From the NCBI GenBank assembly GCA_029449235.1, contig JANATG010000005.1, positions 2,542,001 through 2,606,000 on the forward strand: a stretch of 64,000 bases of DNA. The letters are read 5' to 3'. Below, one piece after another: positions 21,199 to 32,304 of this stretch (position 1 is the stretch's first letter; every line of letters begins with the position of its first letter). The stretch comes from Linnemannia schmuckeri (lineage: Eukaryota > Mortierellomycota > Mortierellomycetes > Mortierellales > Mortierellaceae). The translations under genes and the position numbers were made by a program. The notes under the pieces are model-generated. The model did no database searches, was not told the origin of the DNA, and saw nothing but the letters and a program-made list of their open reading frames with translations.

Positions 21199-23379
21199 AT
21201 GGAGATCAACCCCGCTGTCACGTTCAAGCATGATCGCTCGATTATGTACGCAAAGCGTCCCAAGGTCCTTATCGTTGGAGCTGGTCTTGGAGGTCTGACC
21301 CTGGGGATGCTTCTGTACAAGGCCGGCATTCCATTTGAGATATACGAGCGTGCCGCTGTGGTCAAGCCTCTCGGTAAGGTGTGCCTTTGTCGATCGTTTT
21401 TTTGACCGTTATCGATGACTTAAATCATCTCATATTTTTACGGAAGAGTGTCTCAGGAGGCATAGGCAGAGTCTTACCCCTTTTCTCTCTTATTTTTATT
21501 TTTTTTTGGTTCGCTTAGGGTCGGCAATGTTTTTCAATAGCACCACCGCTCCTCTGTTCAAGCAATGCGGCATCTACGACGAGTTTCTCTCTATAGGCAA
21601 ATATCTCTCTGGCATCACCATGTGCACCGAGGAGCGGAAACTTGCCTTCAAACTAGGTTTTGAAGGACACGAGGAAGTGTAAGCACAGTACATTACTCTC
21701 ACTAAATTTTGTCAGTGGCGTTGTGCTGTTTTGTTGAAAGAAATGTTCTTCAGAGAATGAAAAGAACTGACAGTTCTTCGGATCCCACTTGTTAGGTTTG
21801 GCGCCAATGGGTACATTGTCACTCGCCCTCAGCTGTATGATCTCCTCCTGCGCCAGATCCCCGCAGAACGTGTCCATATGAACAAAAAGGTCCTGACCAC
21901 GGACCAAGGCGGCAACGGGGTCCTTCTTCGCTTCAGTGATGGAACCGAGGCTGAGGGAGACATTCTCGTCGGAGCTGACGGCGCCTACAGCGCTGTCCGC
22001 CAGAACATTTATGCAAAGTTGAAGAAGGCAAACAACTTGCCAGCGTCTGACGCCCTCCCCCTCCCCTTCAGCACTGTCTGTATTGTTGGTCAAACTCGTC
22101 CCCTTACCCCCGAAGAGTTCCCAGACCTTGGGAAAGATCAAGCTGTGTTCAGTCGTGTTATTGGCGCAGACAAGATGTACTCTGTATGTGTGGAAGTGTG
22201 AAGCTGCTCGATTAGTGTGCGAATGTCAACACGCGAGTTTTGTATACGTTTCTTTTTTCTTACTCTAACTATTTGAGACCACACCTGTGTCCTTTTGTCA
22301 GTGGGATACATTCACGACCGCCCAAAACACCGTGTGTTGGGATGCTGTGTTCTATCTAGATGAAAAAACAACCAGGGATAATGATGCATTCCGCAATTCA
22401 GAGTGGGGACCTGAGGCTGCGATGGCAATGTGTGAGCAGGTCAAAGATTTCCCTATCGTCAGTGGAGGCGATAAGAAGCTGACCCTAGGAGACATGTTCG
22501 CATGGTCTGACAAAGATCTTATTTCCAAGGTCATGCTGGAAGAGAAAGTCTTCAAGACTTGGTACGATTGTCGTACCGTTCTCCTCGGCGATGGTAAGGT
22601 GACACGACTTTAGCAAAGCAAGCGAGTTACTTGAGAAAAGCATTCCTTAACTACAATTTCACTGCCTAACAAATTTTTCATTCACTTTTTTTCTTTACGT
22701 AGCATGCCACAAGGTAGGAATATATTGTTGGTCGGGAAGGAGACAAAGAGTAGAGCCTGCACATGGATGTTAATGTATTCACTAAATCCATATTGCACTT
22801 TCTCTTATTTCCTGCTTAGATGAATCCTTCAGGCGGCGCTGGCGCTTCGAATGCAATGCACGATGCCATTGCATTAGCAAATCGAATCAACGGTCTTCCG
22901 TTCCATCCCATTGCTAGTGAGATCGAGGCTGCTTTCAAGGAGTATCAGGAAGAAAGAATTGGATGGGTTGAAGCTGCATTTGAAAACAGCAAGATGATGC
23001 GCAACATGGTCGGACAGGTAACCATCAAAAATGCATTATTATTCTCATCTCTCTCATTTTTTTTTATTTTGCTATCTATACCGGCGCTAATTCTTTCCGC
23101 TTTCTCCCTTTTATGTTATATGTCTTCGTATGTGCAAAAAAGTCGATGTCTTCAAAAATCACGCGCACCATCATCAAGCGAGTCCCAACATGGCTCATGC
23201 GGAAAATGGCGTCTCAGCAATACTGCCATCGTCCTCAAGTCGCGTTCTTGCCTCTCATAGAGGACAAGGGTAGCTTCCGACCGGCACATCAGCCCAGCTT
23301 GTCTGTCAAGGCACCTCAAGAAAAGTCGACGACTGTTTTTGCCGCCAACGAAATTGACCAATTGCCTACTGCAGTCTAA
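21199..23379 (+). CDS. FAD-dependent monooxygenase, seven exons
   Basis: Exons that join in frame: 21199-21373, 21519-21678, 21796-22183, 22302-22593, 22703-22713, 22820-23017 and 23143-23379, giving about 486 residues. Landmarks of the PHBH-type flavin monooxygenases: the FAD-binding GxGxxG in VLIVGAGLGGLTLGMLLYK (residues about 24-42), the DG motif in GDILVGADGAYSAVR, and the second FAD motif GDACHK then MNPSGGAGASNAMHDAIALA, which spans three exons. Such enzymes hydroxylate or epoxidise aromatic or terpenoid substrates using NAD(P)H and oxygen. The substrate cannot be told from sequence, and no biosynthetic cluster surrounds it. Exon 5 is only 11 nt (CATGCCACAAG) and supplies the His of GDACH, so it must be spliced in. 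The C-terminus lacks an obvious membrane anchor. Confidence 0.88.
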
Positions 23380-23639
23380 AGTTACGGATTCGTTGCTCCA
23401 GAGTGTTGATTCAGCGCAAGCCCATACCGTCTTTGAAATTATTACTTATTTGGCGCTATCAAAATGAGAGTACGGTTCGCATATATAAAACGCGACTTTT
23501 CTATTCTATATACATTTGCATGCGAAGAGATTGATTGGGTCTCAGGCAAATAGAAATGACAGATTTAAAATTTATGCATGGATATGATGGTCGCAAAAAA
23601 ATTTTTAATCTTGTGTGACGAATGTGACAAATTGAGTAC

Positions 23640-25130
23640 TGGTGTGAGGTAGATATATCAGATGGATGGGTAGTTGAGAACAGAGTTGGGTTGGACAAAC
23701 GTTTGAGCCTCATAGATCAACGTAATGGGATAATCCAGCTTTGTTAGCAGCTTATATATTCTCCAGAAAGTTTGAGGCGACATGATGAGGCTTATTCTCC
23801 CATTAAGTAAGCGCCAGGTCGAGGACGAGTTAAAGTTCCAGGTCTTCGACACTGTTTCAGTCTTGATTTTTCCATCTTCACAATGAAAGAATTTAAACTC
23901 AAAAGTCTCGAGCTTCGAGCATCCCCATTTCTGGCAATGCCATACATCCAGGATCTTTGGGAAATTTTGAGGGCCATCCGAAATCTTGAACATCCTGAGA
24001 TGGCGGCATAGGACAAGGAATTCAAGTACCATGTGGGCACGGTTCCTGTCATTTTCATGGCTGTCCTAGGTGATTGTGAGCTTCCTGAAGGTTCCACGCT
24101 GAGAGACGACCACTGATAAAAGTCATTGCTCCATGGCATTTCATGGACAACTAACTCGACTAATCCTGCAGCGGATGACTTTCGAATGAGATTTGCGACC
24201 GCGAGCGGTCCATCCTGACGGAAACTGCAATCTATCTCGAGCTGCTGCAACTAAGGACAGGAGCTACGGAGGCAAGTGGCAAGTCGCGGCCGCTATAATT
24301 GTTCGACACTTTCAACGTCAGTCGCTTGATTCCAGGGAATGATTCAATGATGCTCCCAAGGACCCCTGTAGGGGAGAAATACTCGTCGACCCAGCTAAGA
24401 ATGTCTACTTTGATCTCCGCAAGCTGCAGCAGAATCATAGGAGTGTCTTACTTACTGATATTAGATGGCTTTCTCGCCTTGTGAGAGGAGATGTTGGACT
24501 CAAAGCCATTCACATTGCAGAGCCCCAGAGTGTGTAAAGTTTTCGCCATAGGTTGAAGAATGTTGAGGACGGGTTTCTCATATGTGTTCCAACGATAAAG
24601 TTGCAGTTGTTGAATTTTTGGCAGGTTTTCAAAATCCTTGGGATTAAACTCCTCGCTTGACTCCAGACAGGTACAAAATCTTCAATGTAGGGTTCAACTT
24701 TAGCAGGCGTTGTTTCATGTAGATTTCTTGGATTCGGTCACCGGAGTTCTTGTAAAGGTGCAGCTCAACAAGGCGGGTGCGACGAAAAGGGGCGAGATTC
24801 GTATTGTCCACGCGAAAATGCCTAATGTGAGGGCTGTTGGTTTTTATGGCCTGCTCTATGAATCGACTGAGGTTGGTGACGTCAAAGGACGACCATAGGA
24901 TCGGGTGAAAGTCCTCGTACCAGAGCTGAGAGGCTTGCATGAATGCAAGGAAGTTTCTGGCATGTCCTTCTCCCTCGGTTCATCGTGGGTCGCTAAAATC
25001 CAGTGTGTATCGGAAAGACCCACCGATGATGGCAAGGATCTCATAGATGTCGACTAGTCGAGATCAAGTAAGTGGCACAGAGACTTCATAGTTTTGCGTG
25101 GTGGGGACGGGAGCGGCAGGACATCGAGCG
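23640..25130 (-). pseudogene. Degraded F-box-like gene, other subfamily
   Basis: On the minus strand an F-box-like start region (YEILAIIGGSFRYTLDFSD, then ASQLWYEDFHPILWSSFDV) sits at about 24860-25060. LRR-like pieces follow in changing frames: HIRHFRVDNTNLAPF, RLVELHLYKNSGDRI, LNPTLKILYLSG, then LEIDCSFRQDG, LVELVVHEMPW and, near 23900-24000, CRHLRMFKIS and CSKLETFEFKFFH. Stops and frameshifts interrupt it throughout. It differs from the F-box genes elsewhere in the window but resembles the relic at 61480-62720 in style. It was probably once an F-box/LRR adaptor. Confidence 0.6.
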
Positions 25131-25392
25131 CCTCGAATCGGTGGGACCATCGCGTAAAAGTCTGAAAAAAAAATGGTGTTCGAGACAGGGATGGAGGGCA
25201 AGGACTACATGTAGAGATTGAATGAGGTCGAGTAAAGGTGGAAGGCGTGGCAGAGAGGAAGGGTTTGAAGAAAGTCAAACAGCGGATTTTGTATTTGTCA
25301 TGCTCTTTTTTATCCCTCTCCTTGGTTGGTTGAACAAAGGAAAAAGGATCCACCATTTTTTTAAAAAAAAAGAATAAGTTCCCACCAAAACC

Positions 25393-26804
25393 ATGTCGCG
25401 TGGCAATGGTAATGGCAAGCAAGTCAACCCTTCCTCCTCGGTCTCTATCAATATCTTCAATGGGGATACCTCCACTACAACCACTCTGGCAACAGCAACC
25501 GCCACTGCTGATCCACTTCATAATTGCCGAATCAACAATGACCAAAGAGAGATGCTAGTTGACTGGATGGAAGTTCAAAGAAACCGTGATTTAATCTACC
25601 ATCACAAGGCAACTAAAGGAATGACAATAAGAGCAGCCTATGATATGGCCACCGCTCCCCACCACCAATCCCAACAACGCCCTCACTTACTCGGCGACCT
25701 GACGATCAATGATGTGACAGGACCATTCGTCAATGCCAGGTGAACCTATCTGTTCAGAGGATTTAAGAGCTGTGTACGAGACAGTAACAAAGTTGTTTCG
25801 GCTAACTGGTCAAGGTGTTTTACCATTGCAACCATCTCCAACTCCAACTCTAACTCCGGCTTCGGAGACAACAGCCGCAAACGAGATGATATATGAACGC
25901 CTTCTCATGGTATTCCATGAGACCCCGGTCTTGATACCACCTGTAACAAGAAACATCGGGTATGTATGCATGCAAGAAAATTTTTTCCTTTGTTTGGTCT
26001 TTGTTATCTTTAATTCTACCTCAAGGTTCTTATAAAAGGCAAGGGTCCACGTTAGTACTGAGGAACGAGAGCTAGTCGCGTTGATGGCCCCATTTCCATC
26101 ACCAACCTCTTCAAGTTGTGCCCGAGTCCAAGCCCCAGTCCCAGTTCCACAGCTCCCTCATCACATTCGCCCCATAAACTTTGTTGAAATTGAACAGCCC
26201 TTAGACTTGGCCGGCGAGTTTCCTGTCCCAGAGGACCAAGGCTTTTATATGGACGATCAATTTTATGATGATGCATACAGTACCGTCTTCGACAATGGTT
26301 TTACCCAAACCGCAGTACCAGTTGCTGTACCTGCGTCTATCCTGCCTTTGAGACCTCTCGCTGGACCACCAGTGTCCCGTCTCTTCCATGACGTTGGGTG
26401 GCAGAGAGGAGATCCCTCCGGAATATCAAGGAGTGTAGTTCTGTCAATTACAATGGAAACAGTCCAGAATCAAAGTACCTGTCGATTAGCATTGAATGCA
26501 GAGATGCATAAAAGGGAGGGAAAAAGACAAGAGACAGCAAGAAAAAGAGATAAGAGTAAGGATCGCGAATATGATATAAAGCTTCGTAAGATTGAAGAAC
26601 GCAAAGAAGAAAGACGAGAGGCAAGGGAAGCAAGACTGAAAACTAACGAAAGTTTTTAAACGCATTCAGGCCGAGCCCCTCAATTAACGCGCGAGAGTAA
26701 TCAGTTCCTTGTACGCCTTCTGCTTCGCGAAGAACAACAGCGTGAGCAACGAAGATCACGTCGCCATCGTTCTGATGAGGATGAGGGAGAGGAGGAAAAC
26801 GATT
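25393..26804 (+). pseudogene. Myb/SANT-like second gene of a Harbinger-type transposon (decayed)
   Basis: Three frame blocks. 25393-25743 has INNDQREMLVDWMEVQRNRD and then AAYDMATA and GPFVNAR, resembling the Myb/SANT-like protein of PIF/Harbinger elements. The next frame gives YETVTKLFRLTGQG, and 26081-26659 ends in a charged helix (KRDKSKDREYDIKLRKIEER). A final block near 26690-26804 (FLVRLLLREEQQREQRR) is in another frame. The transposase relic at 27797-28370 faces it, which agrees with the two-gene layout of Harbinger elements, where this protein helps the transposase reach DNA. Frameshifts suggest it is inactive; introns might explain some of them. Confidence 0.5.
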
Positions 26805-27796
26805 GAGCATGGCGACTAGTATAATGAAGGACGGCATTAAAATTCATTTTGTTTCATTTTGTTCCCCACAAATTGCGATCTTTTTGTATGACTCCCCCTT
26901 TCTCTACAGTCGAATTCCTTTTTCTTTATTCTCGCTTTCTCTCTAACTTCCGCACTCTATTACTCTTTCTCTCACTCACTCTCTCTCACACTTTGTCATC
27001 TCTACATTACCGGTCCATCCACTGTTAGCCTATTGTTTCTCTTTGTACAATGTCAGCTCAAAACCATCATAATCCCTCTCTCATAGACAAACTCATACCT
27101 TCTTAATCCTTACCCTCCTTCCTCAACCTTGGTAAATTGGACGATGTATTTAACTAAACCCCTAATATTTCATTTCGTCATTTCTAATTCTTCACATCTC
27201 CCTCTTGATACCCGCTAGAAATTAAAAACATTTGAACTAGATCTAGTAGATGAGGCGATCGGGTTCTTTCTACACAATGTATCAGCATCAACTTCGGCAT
27301 CATTACTCGACTGGGTAGAAGAATTTGCCTCAACAATTACATCACTAGGACCAAGGAAGCGCCTGCATGACAGTGATGAGTCCGAATCGTATTCGAATGA
27401 GACAAACCTTGATTACCGAGCTTGCAGGAGCGCGAAACGTCAACAACTTGGGCCAACGACTTTATAAGATCCCACGGCATTAATACTTGGCAAGAGCCTT
27501 CTAAAGGAGGCATGTCGTCTTGTACAGGGAAAAAAGAGCGAACGCGGTTACTAGTGTTGACCGACATAATTACCAAGATGCCTGGCTATTTTGCCACTAT
27601 AGAAAGAGACCCAAGGACGATACCCAACTCCCCAAAACCTCCATCACAATCTAAGCCCAACCTAAGCCCAACCTAAGTATTATCTTGTCAAGTAGCCCAC
27701 CCACCCCTTCAACACAATTCACTGTCCATTTGTGTCGTTCTAAAAGGATAGCAACCCAGAGGTGCCTTCTCCAAAAAAGATAAATATATTTGTAAT
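26805..27796. other. Interior of the transposon region, one possible coding stretch
   Basis: Near 27235-27465 the plus strand has a protein-like open frame (LDLVDEAIGFFLHN, LLDWVEEFASTIT) without a clear start. An 11-bp unit (CCTAAGCCCAA) repeats about three times at 27650-27676. The rest is pyrimidine-rich. Confidence 0.3.
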
Positions 27797-28370
27797 CTAC
27801 TTCTCGCCTAATGTTTGTTCATATGTAAGGATACCTGTGGGACCATGGCCAACAGCAAGGACATTACCCATAACACGCTCTCGAAACTGCCTTCCACCAT
27901 CAAACCCAGCTGGATTGGCATGGCGATCGGGGTTTCCAGAGACCCCATTTCGAACATGTTGCAAGCACCACCGATCATTTAAAGCAGAAATATCGTTTTC
28001 ATCTACCAGAAAATTGTGGAGAATGATACAGACATGAATCCAATCCATGGCCCTACTAAGGTCTTCGTGCTTCTTTGCTCCCTTTTGAATTCGGATTGGG
28101 AGTTCCTTCAGAGAGAACCAACGGCCCTTCAACATACCAATGGCATGTTCATTGCAAGCGCGGACATGGGCCACGCAACGATTGAAATCTTTTTCTGCTG
28201 GGTAAGCCTGCTCCCTTGATCATTGGCACGCAGTATATGGAGATTGGGTATGCCGAATCGGCAACAATATACTCGCCAGGGCTGAAGTAGTCACTTGGGG
28301 AACGCCAGATATCACTGGCGGGTAAATGGAATGGTCATGGCATCGACTTTCAAAAACATGAGAAAGAAAT
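27797..28370 (-). pseudogene. PIF/Harbinger transposase, C-terminal half
   Basis: The frame at 28174-27797 gives EHAIGMLKGRWFSLKELP and then AMDWIHVCIILHNFLVDEND, the signature end of the DDE transposase of PIF/Harbinger elements. Upstream, in a shifted frame, SPGEYIVADSAYPISIYCVP carries the second catalytic Asp (the ADSAYP block). A further shifted piece (SRCHDHS) precedes it. The first catalytic region is missing because homology stops at a 35-nt A/T homopolymer (28378-28412). At least two frameshifts plus truncation make it inactive. Confidence 0.78.
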
Positions 28371-28376
28371 GAATAC

Positions 28377-28377
<1 letters not shown>

Positions 28378-28412
<35 letters not shown>
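28378..28412 (+). repeat. Poly-A tract, 35 nt
   Basis: Thirty-five consecutive A residues on the plus strand at the point where transposase homology ends. It may be the tail of an inserted retrotranscript or a slippage-grown homopolymer. Confidence 0.9.
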
Positions 28413-28416
<4 letters not shown>

Positions 28417-28749
28417 GTGACAATAGGGGTCCTCAACCCTCATGTTTTACGGCGTAAAAAGGAACCAGTCGTATTTAATTTCAAGCCAAAGAGGTGCACA
28501 TATTTTCGTATTTGTATCGAGTATCGAATTTCAAGTACTCGAAAAAAATAAGCCTACGCATATCGTCAAACGAGATGACGATTTAGCCCCTTTTCGATTT
28601 TTTTTTTCGCACACCTTTTATTATTGGTTTCATTTCCCTTCACTTTTCCTTTGTATCATCTTTCCACCTTCCTTATCTCTTCTAGTTCCCCGTTGCTTGT
28701 TTTTCTTCTTTCCTTACCTCTTCACACAATAATAAACCATGCCAAGCGT

Positions 28750-29053
28750 CTCTAGCAGACAATGAGAACTCGAGAATATTGGGATTCTTATCATGCAGTA
28801 CAACATCGACAGCGACGCCGCTGAAGAGGTCATGCTTCGCTATGTCTTGGCCCTCTCCACACGGTTCACTGAGCGTCCTCGCAAGGACAGGAGCAAGACC
28901 AACCTTCACTTTTACTTTCAGGAAGAATTCCATCACCTCTCCGACGCTGTTTTCAGGTCCTGTTTCAGAACAACAAAGGAGTGCTTCAAGTCCTTGATGG
29001 ATTTCCTTCCCAAACGCGCCGACTGTGTTTACGAAATACGCAGAGGGTCGTAG
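28750..29053 (+). pseudogene. PIF/Harbinger transposase, N-terminal part
   Basis: The plus-strand frame from about 28793 reads YNIDSDAAEEVMLRYVLAL and later DAVFRSCFRTTKECFKSLMD then FLPKRADCVYE. This resembles the N-terminal region of Harbinger-type transposases (FRxxKxxFxxLLxxLP). It ends at a stop at 29051 and no catalytic part follows. Its orientation is opposite to the C-terminal half at 27797-28370, so the two may be halves of one gene split by an inversion, or two separate copies. Confidence 0.45.
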
Positions 29054-29287
29054 GTTTGAGCGGAAGCATTTTTGTACTGTAAGGTCTGCGCAGTGGCCAA
29101 GACGGCGTCAAATACGTAAATGAGTGGCGGATATTTTCGTGATGTGACCGTATTGCGCATTTCGCATAGAATGTTTTATTTCGGCCGCTAAACCTTGATT
29201 AGCCAGCTATTCACGACTACCTTTTGTTCCATACCCATCCAAACCCCGCTCACAACCCTCACAACCGGATTAGTGGTGAGTTTTTTT

Positions 29288-29314
29288 AACTCATTTTGGT
29301 TGAAAGGCACAATA
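29288..29314 (+). repeat. Half-copy of the 61.4-kb palindrome
   Basis: Twenty-seven bases, starting AACTCATTTTGGTTG and ending GCACAATA, identical to one arm of the perfect palindrome at 61407-61460. It may be a terminal inverted repeat of a small transposon. Confidence 0.8.
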
Positions 29315-29469
29315 CTTTGACGACCCCTAATAAAACCTAAAGTAAAGCAGTCGTGTCGCAGCCTGAACGTAAAATTCAACAGGGCTCTTTCTTCATGTAT
29401 TCTAATTTTTTTTTTGTGGCGTGCCATTCTGACTCCGAACAGGGCTCAACACATATCCTATAAGAGCAG

Positions 29470-29561
29470 TGCGGCGTGCAATTGCGGCGTGCCATAGCGG
29501 CGTGCCATTGCGGCGTGCCATTGCGGCGTGCCATAGCGGCGTACCATTGCGGTGGGCCACT
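29470..29561 (+). repeat. 13-bp tandem repeat
   Basis: About seven units of GCGGCGTGCCATT and close variants. The length is not a multiple-of-three problem-free coding repeat and no gene uses it convincingly. Confidence 0.85.
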
Positions 29562-29657
29562 GTTGGAAGGATCGATCATGCAGGTGAAATGGGCAAACTG
29601 TTGACGTAGAACAATGAGGAAGTTCGATTCTCTATCACATGACCACACGATCACACA

Positions 29658-29666
29658 TATATATAG
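29658..29666 (+). promoter_or_regulatory. Possible TATA box of the 30170 gene
   Basis: TATATATAG about 500 bp before the start codon. A leader intron from the GTAAGG at 30048 to an AG at 30135 would bring the two closer, as in the other secreted-protein gene at 14559. Confidence 0.4.
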
Positions 29667-30169
29667 CCCATAGCTCCCTGAAACGTTTGATCGTTACTTG
29701 GTAACTTGAACACTTCGTCTGTACCCAGAGCATCATCTCCCATCTCCGATTCCGTCCTTGTGACATCTCTATCCTCTACATTCCGCCCTGTCCCTGCCCG
29801 CCTAGATTCTCTACATCGCGCCTACCCAGCGTCCTGCACCGACACTTCTAGACTCGAAGTAGCACTCCGCAACAGCACTCGTATCAACTACTGCAAGAAC
29901 AATCGTAAGCACCCTCACAAGAGCCGCTACACGAGCGATCTCCCTCACAGAACCCTCGCCAGATCACCACAGAGTCCTATCAAGGTCGTTCACCGGAGCG
30001 TTCACAGAAGACTTACACAACCGCCAAGCAAACCTTCATTTGTTCTTGTAAGGCTTTATTGTTGGATTCGCATTCTGGTTAAGGGTATATGCTATTTTCC
30101 ATAGCTAACCTTTTTCTTACTTCCCGCCTGATTAGCCTTATCAAACACCTCAAACAATATTTAAACGGT

Positions 30170-30508
30170 ATGAAGGCGACACTGTTGTTCTCAGCATTGG
30201 CTGCGGTATGCGGCACGCAGGCTTATGTCTTAAGATTATACGAACACGCCAACTACAAGGGAGATCTTATTGGCAGTTGGGACAATAGCATCAATGGAGG
30301 AACCTATTGCCACAATGTCAATAGAGGGAGGGAAAATCAAGTCAGTAGCTTTATTTGGACTGCAACTCAGTTGTGTACAGCAAAGTTTATTGATGGAAGA
30401 GATTGTCATGGCAATATGGTTGGCAGAAGTACTGGAAGCTGGTGGAAGGAAACCCTCAGTGCAGCTGCAAATGACAAGATTGACTCAGTTGAAGTAACAT
30501 GCCTGTGA
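30170..30508 (+). CDS. Small secreted beta/gamma-crystallin-like protein, 112 aa
   Basis: Starts MKATLLFSALAAVCGTQAYV, a signal peptide probably cut after TQA. The mature protein opens YVLRLYEHANYKGDLIGSW, very like a beta/gamma-crystallin Greek-key strand pair (aromatic-x-x-[FY]-E then NYKG). It goes on with GTYCHNV, FIWTATQLCTAKFIDGRDCHG and DSVEVTCL, so four cysteines could form two disulfides. The length fits a single-domain secreted crystallin fold; microbial members of the family often bind calcium or act on membranes. I chose this ATG because the open frame upstream lacks signal-peptide character. The call rests on pattern recognition only. Confidence 0.7.
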   Translation: MKATLLFSALAAVCGTQAYVLRLYEHANYKGDLIGSWDNSINGGTYCHNVNRGRENQVSSFIWTATQLCTAKFIDGRDCHGNMVGRSTGSWWKETLSAAANDKIDSVEVTCL

Positions 30509-31561
30509 AATGTTTCATGTTGGCTATTCCTGAGAGGCAATACAGTCATTCGATTTTTTCTCTTTGAACCGACCCAGGCTTGAGGTAAGGGACAGTGCTG
30601 TATAGTTGTGGATGTATCTCCAAATGGCCAAACAGTTACTTACATTTTGCATTTTTGTTGCATTGTACAACTAGAGGATGACTGCGCCATCCTGAGATAC
30701 CGCTAATGGTATGGAGAGGGATAAGACTATCCAAAAATAAAACACATTATACATGAAGCAATACCGCTATAACTTGTGCTGTTTATTGCCCTATATCCTC
30801 TCCTCTGTATTCGGCTTATAATGTGCGTGACGGCTATTTGGCAATGGCAGGTTGCCATGCCGACCATTATATTTGACAGAAAGATTTTCTGCTTTGTAGG
30901 TGTCTGTCTTTTTTGCTTGCACCTGCGCCATTTTCATGTGTCGGTAGTGTCTGTCTCGTCTGGTTACTCTTCCTCTTTTTTTCTGGTAAAAAATATCCTG
31001 GTCACTTTCCTGTAATAGGAGTGTTGCTTTGTCCCTGTGTGGTGCTCGACTGTCTTGTTTGTTTATGCACTATTTTTTTCTGCAAGCCAGGCACAAGAGA
31101 CTCAAGGGTCGTCAAGGAGTGGAGAAGGATCACAGAGGTAAAAGTTGAAAGAGCTGCACATTTGAAATTTGTTTCTTTTACATCCTCGACCCAGGGGTAA
31201 AAATAAAGTTGATTGTTGAATTCGTGAGCAGGATCGCGTTGGCAGATAAGTCGTTGCAATAGGGAAAAAATATGAGCACCAATAGGGCAGTGCGTTTCAG
31301 GTTATTCGATTCTCGGTAATGAACAGGCAACGACCTTTACAATGACCGAAATGTCGCTTTTGAACTGTACGAACGACGGAGGCTACAGGTTGAGGAGAGC
31401 TATTGCTAACAAAAGAAATGTGTTGCATTTGTTGTTATGTTGTTGAAAAAAAGAAAACGATACGAGAAAGGGCGGAAAAAAGCAGAAATAAAGAGAGCAA
31501 GAGAGAGAATTAGAAACGAATGAATGTCATGAACTATTCAATCGTCATCTTTAACAGGACA
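30509..31561. other. Intergenic, no gene seen
   Basis: Only short, low-quality open frames. No repeats recognised. Confidence 0.4.
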
Positions 31562-31750
31562 TCACTCGTAATATCGGATGTGTGAACGATTTGCCGTCAA
31601 CCAATGACCTGCCTTAACCTCAGCCCTCTCTCCATAATACATTGATCCCATGAATAGTCTCCAACTTGTGCCAGTTCTCAACCATCCCCTGCACTTTCTT
31701 CATTCCGATGGACATGGCCATACGCACCACACACACCTTCCGGATTATCT
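31562..31750 (-). pseudogene. Short C-terminal relic of F-box/LRR gene
   Basis: The minus strand encodes VRMAMSIGMKKVQGMVENWH then KLETIHGI. After a frameshift it gives ERAEVKAGHWLTANRSHIRY and a stop at 31562. This lines up with the end of the intact gene at 34692-36629 (MRMASSIGVEEVKWMVRSWP, then GAAQWLKANHPHIRQ). Nothing upstream is recognisable. Confidence 0.65.
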
Positions 31751-32304
31751 ATAATTGCTCTGTGTGTAGCGACGAATGGAGAGCATCGACACTTGGATGA
31801 GCATCACTCTGTCCATGTTGTTAAAAACAAACATCGAAATTCATGATTGGCGAGCAAATCGTATGCTTTTGGTTCGGTGTTTGGTTGGTATGTCGAAAGG
31901 GGATTAATGCGAGGAGTACGCCGCTGTGGGCCACATGAAGACGAATAGGGCGCTGCCTCGCATCCTGAAGTAGTTCTCGTGAACTGGAAAAGCAAACGCA
32001 AAACAACATTAAAGAAGAAAAATTGACACAGGAAAAGTAGGCTAGAGGATTAACATGAAAAAGGAAACAAGTTTTTTTTTTATCGTCAAATGTCAGAGAG
32101 GCGTTTAGGATTGTGGTGGAAGGGAAGGATAGATCTCATCACCGCAGGAGCAAGACGTTACTTTGCCTAATAGATCAGCTCTATGATGGGTGAAACTGTA
32201 GGAGTGGAATGAACCTGATAAAGTTGCCTTATTTTGAATCACTATTTAGGAAGCATTGATCAACGTAAGAGAAGAGTGAAAAAGACGTGACCTGTCATAA
32301 TCAA
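31751..32304. other. Intergenic between F-box relics
   Basis: No gene seen; possibly eroded family sequence. Confidence 0.35.
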
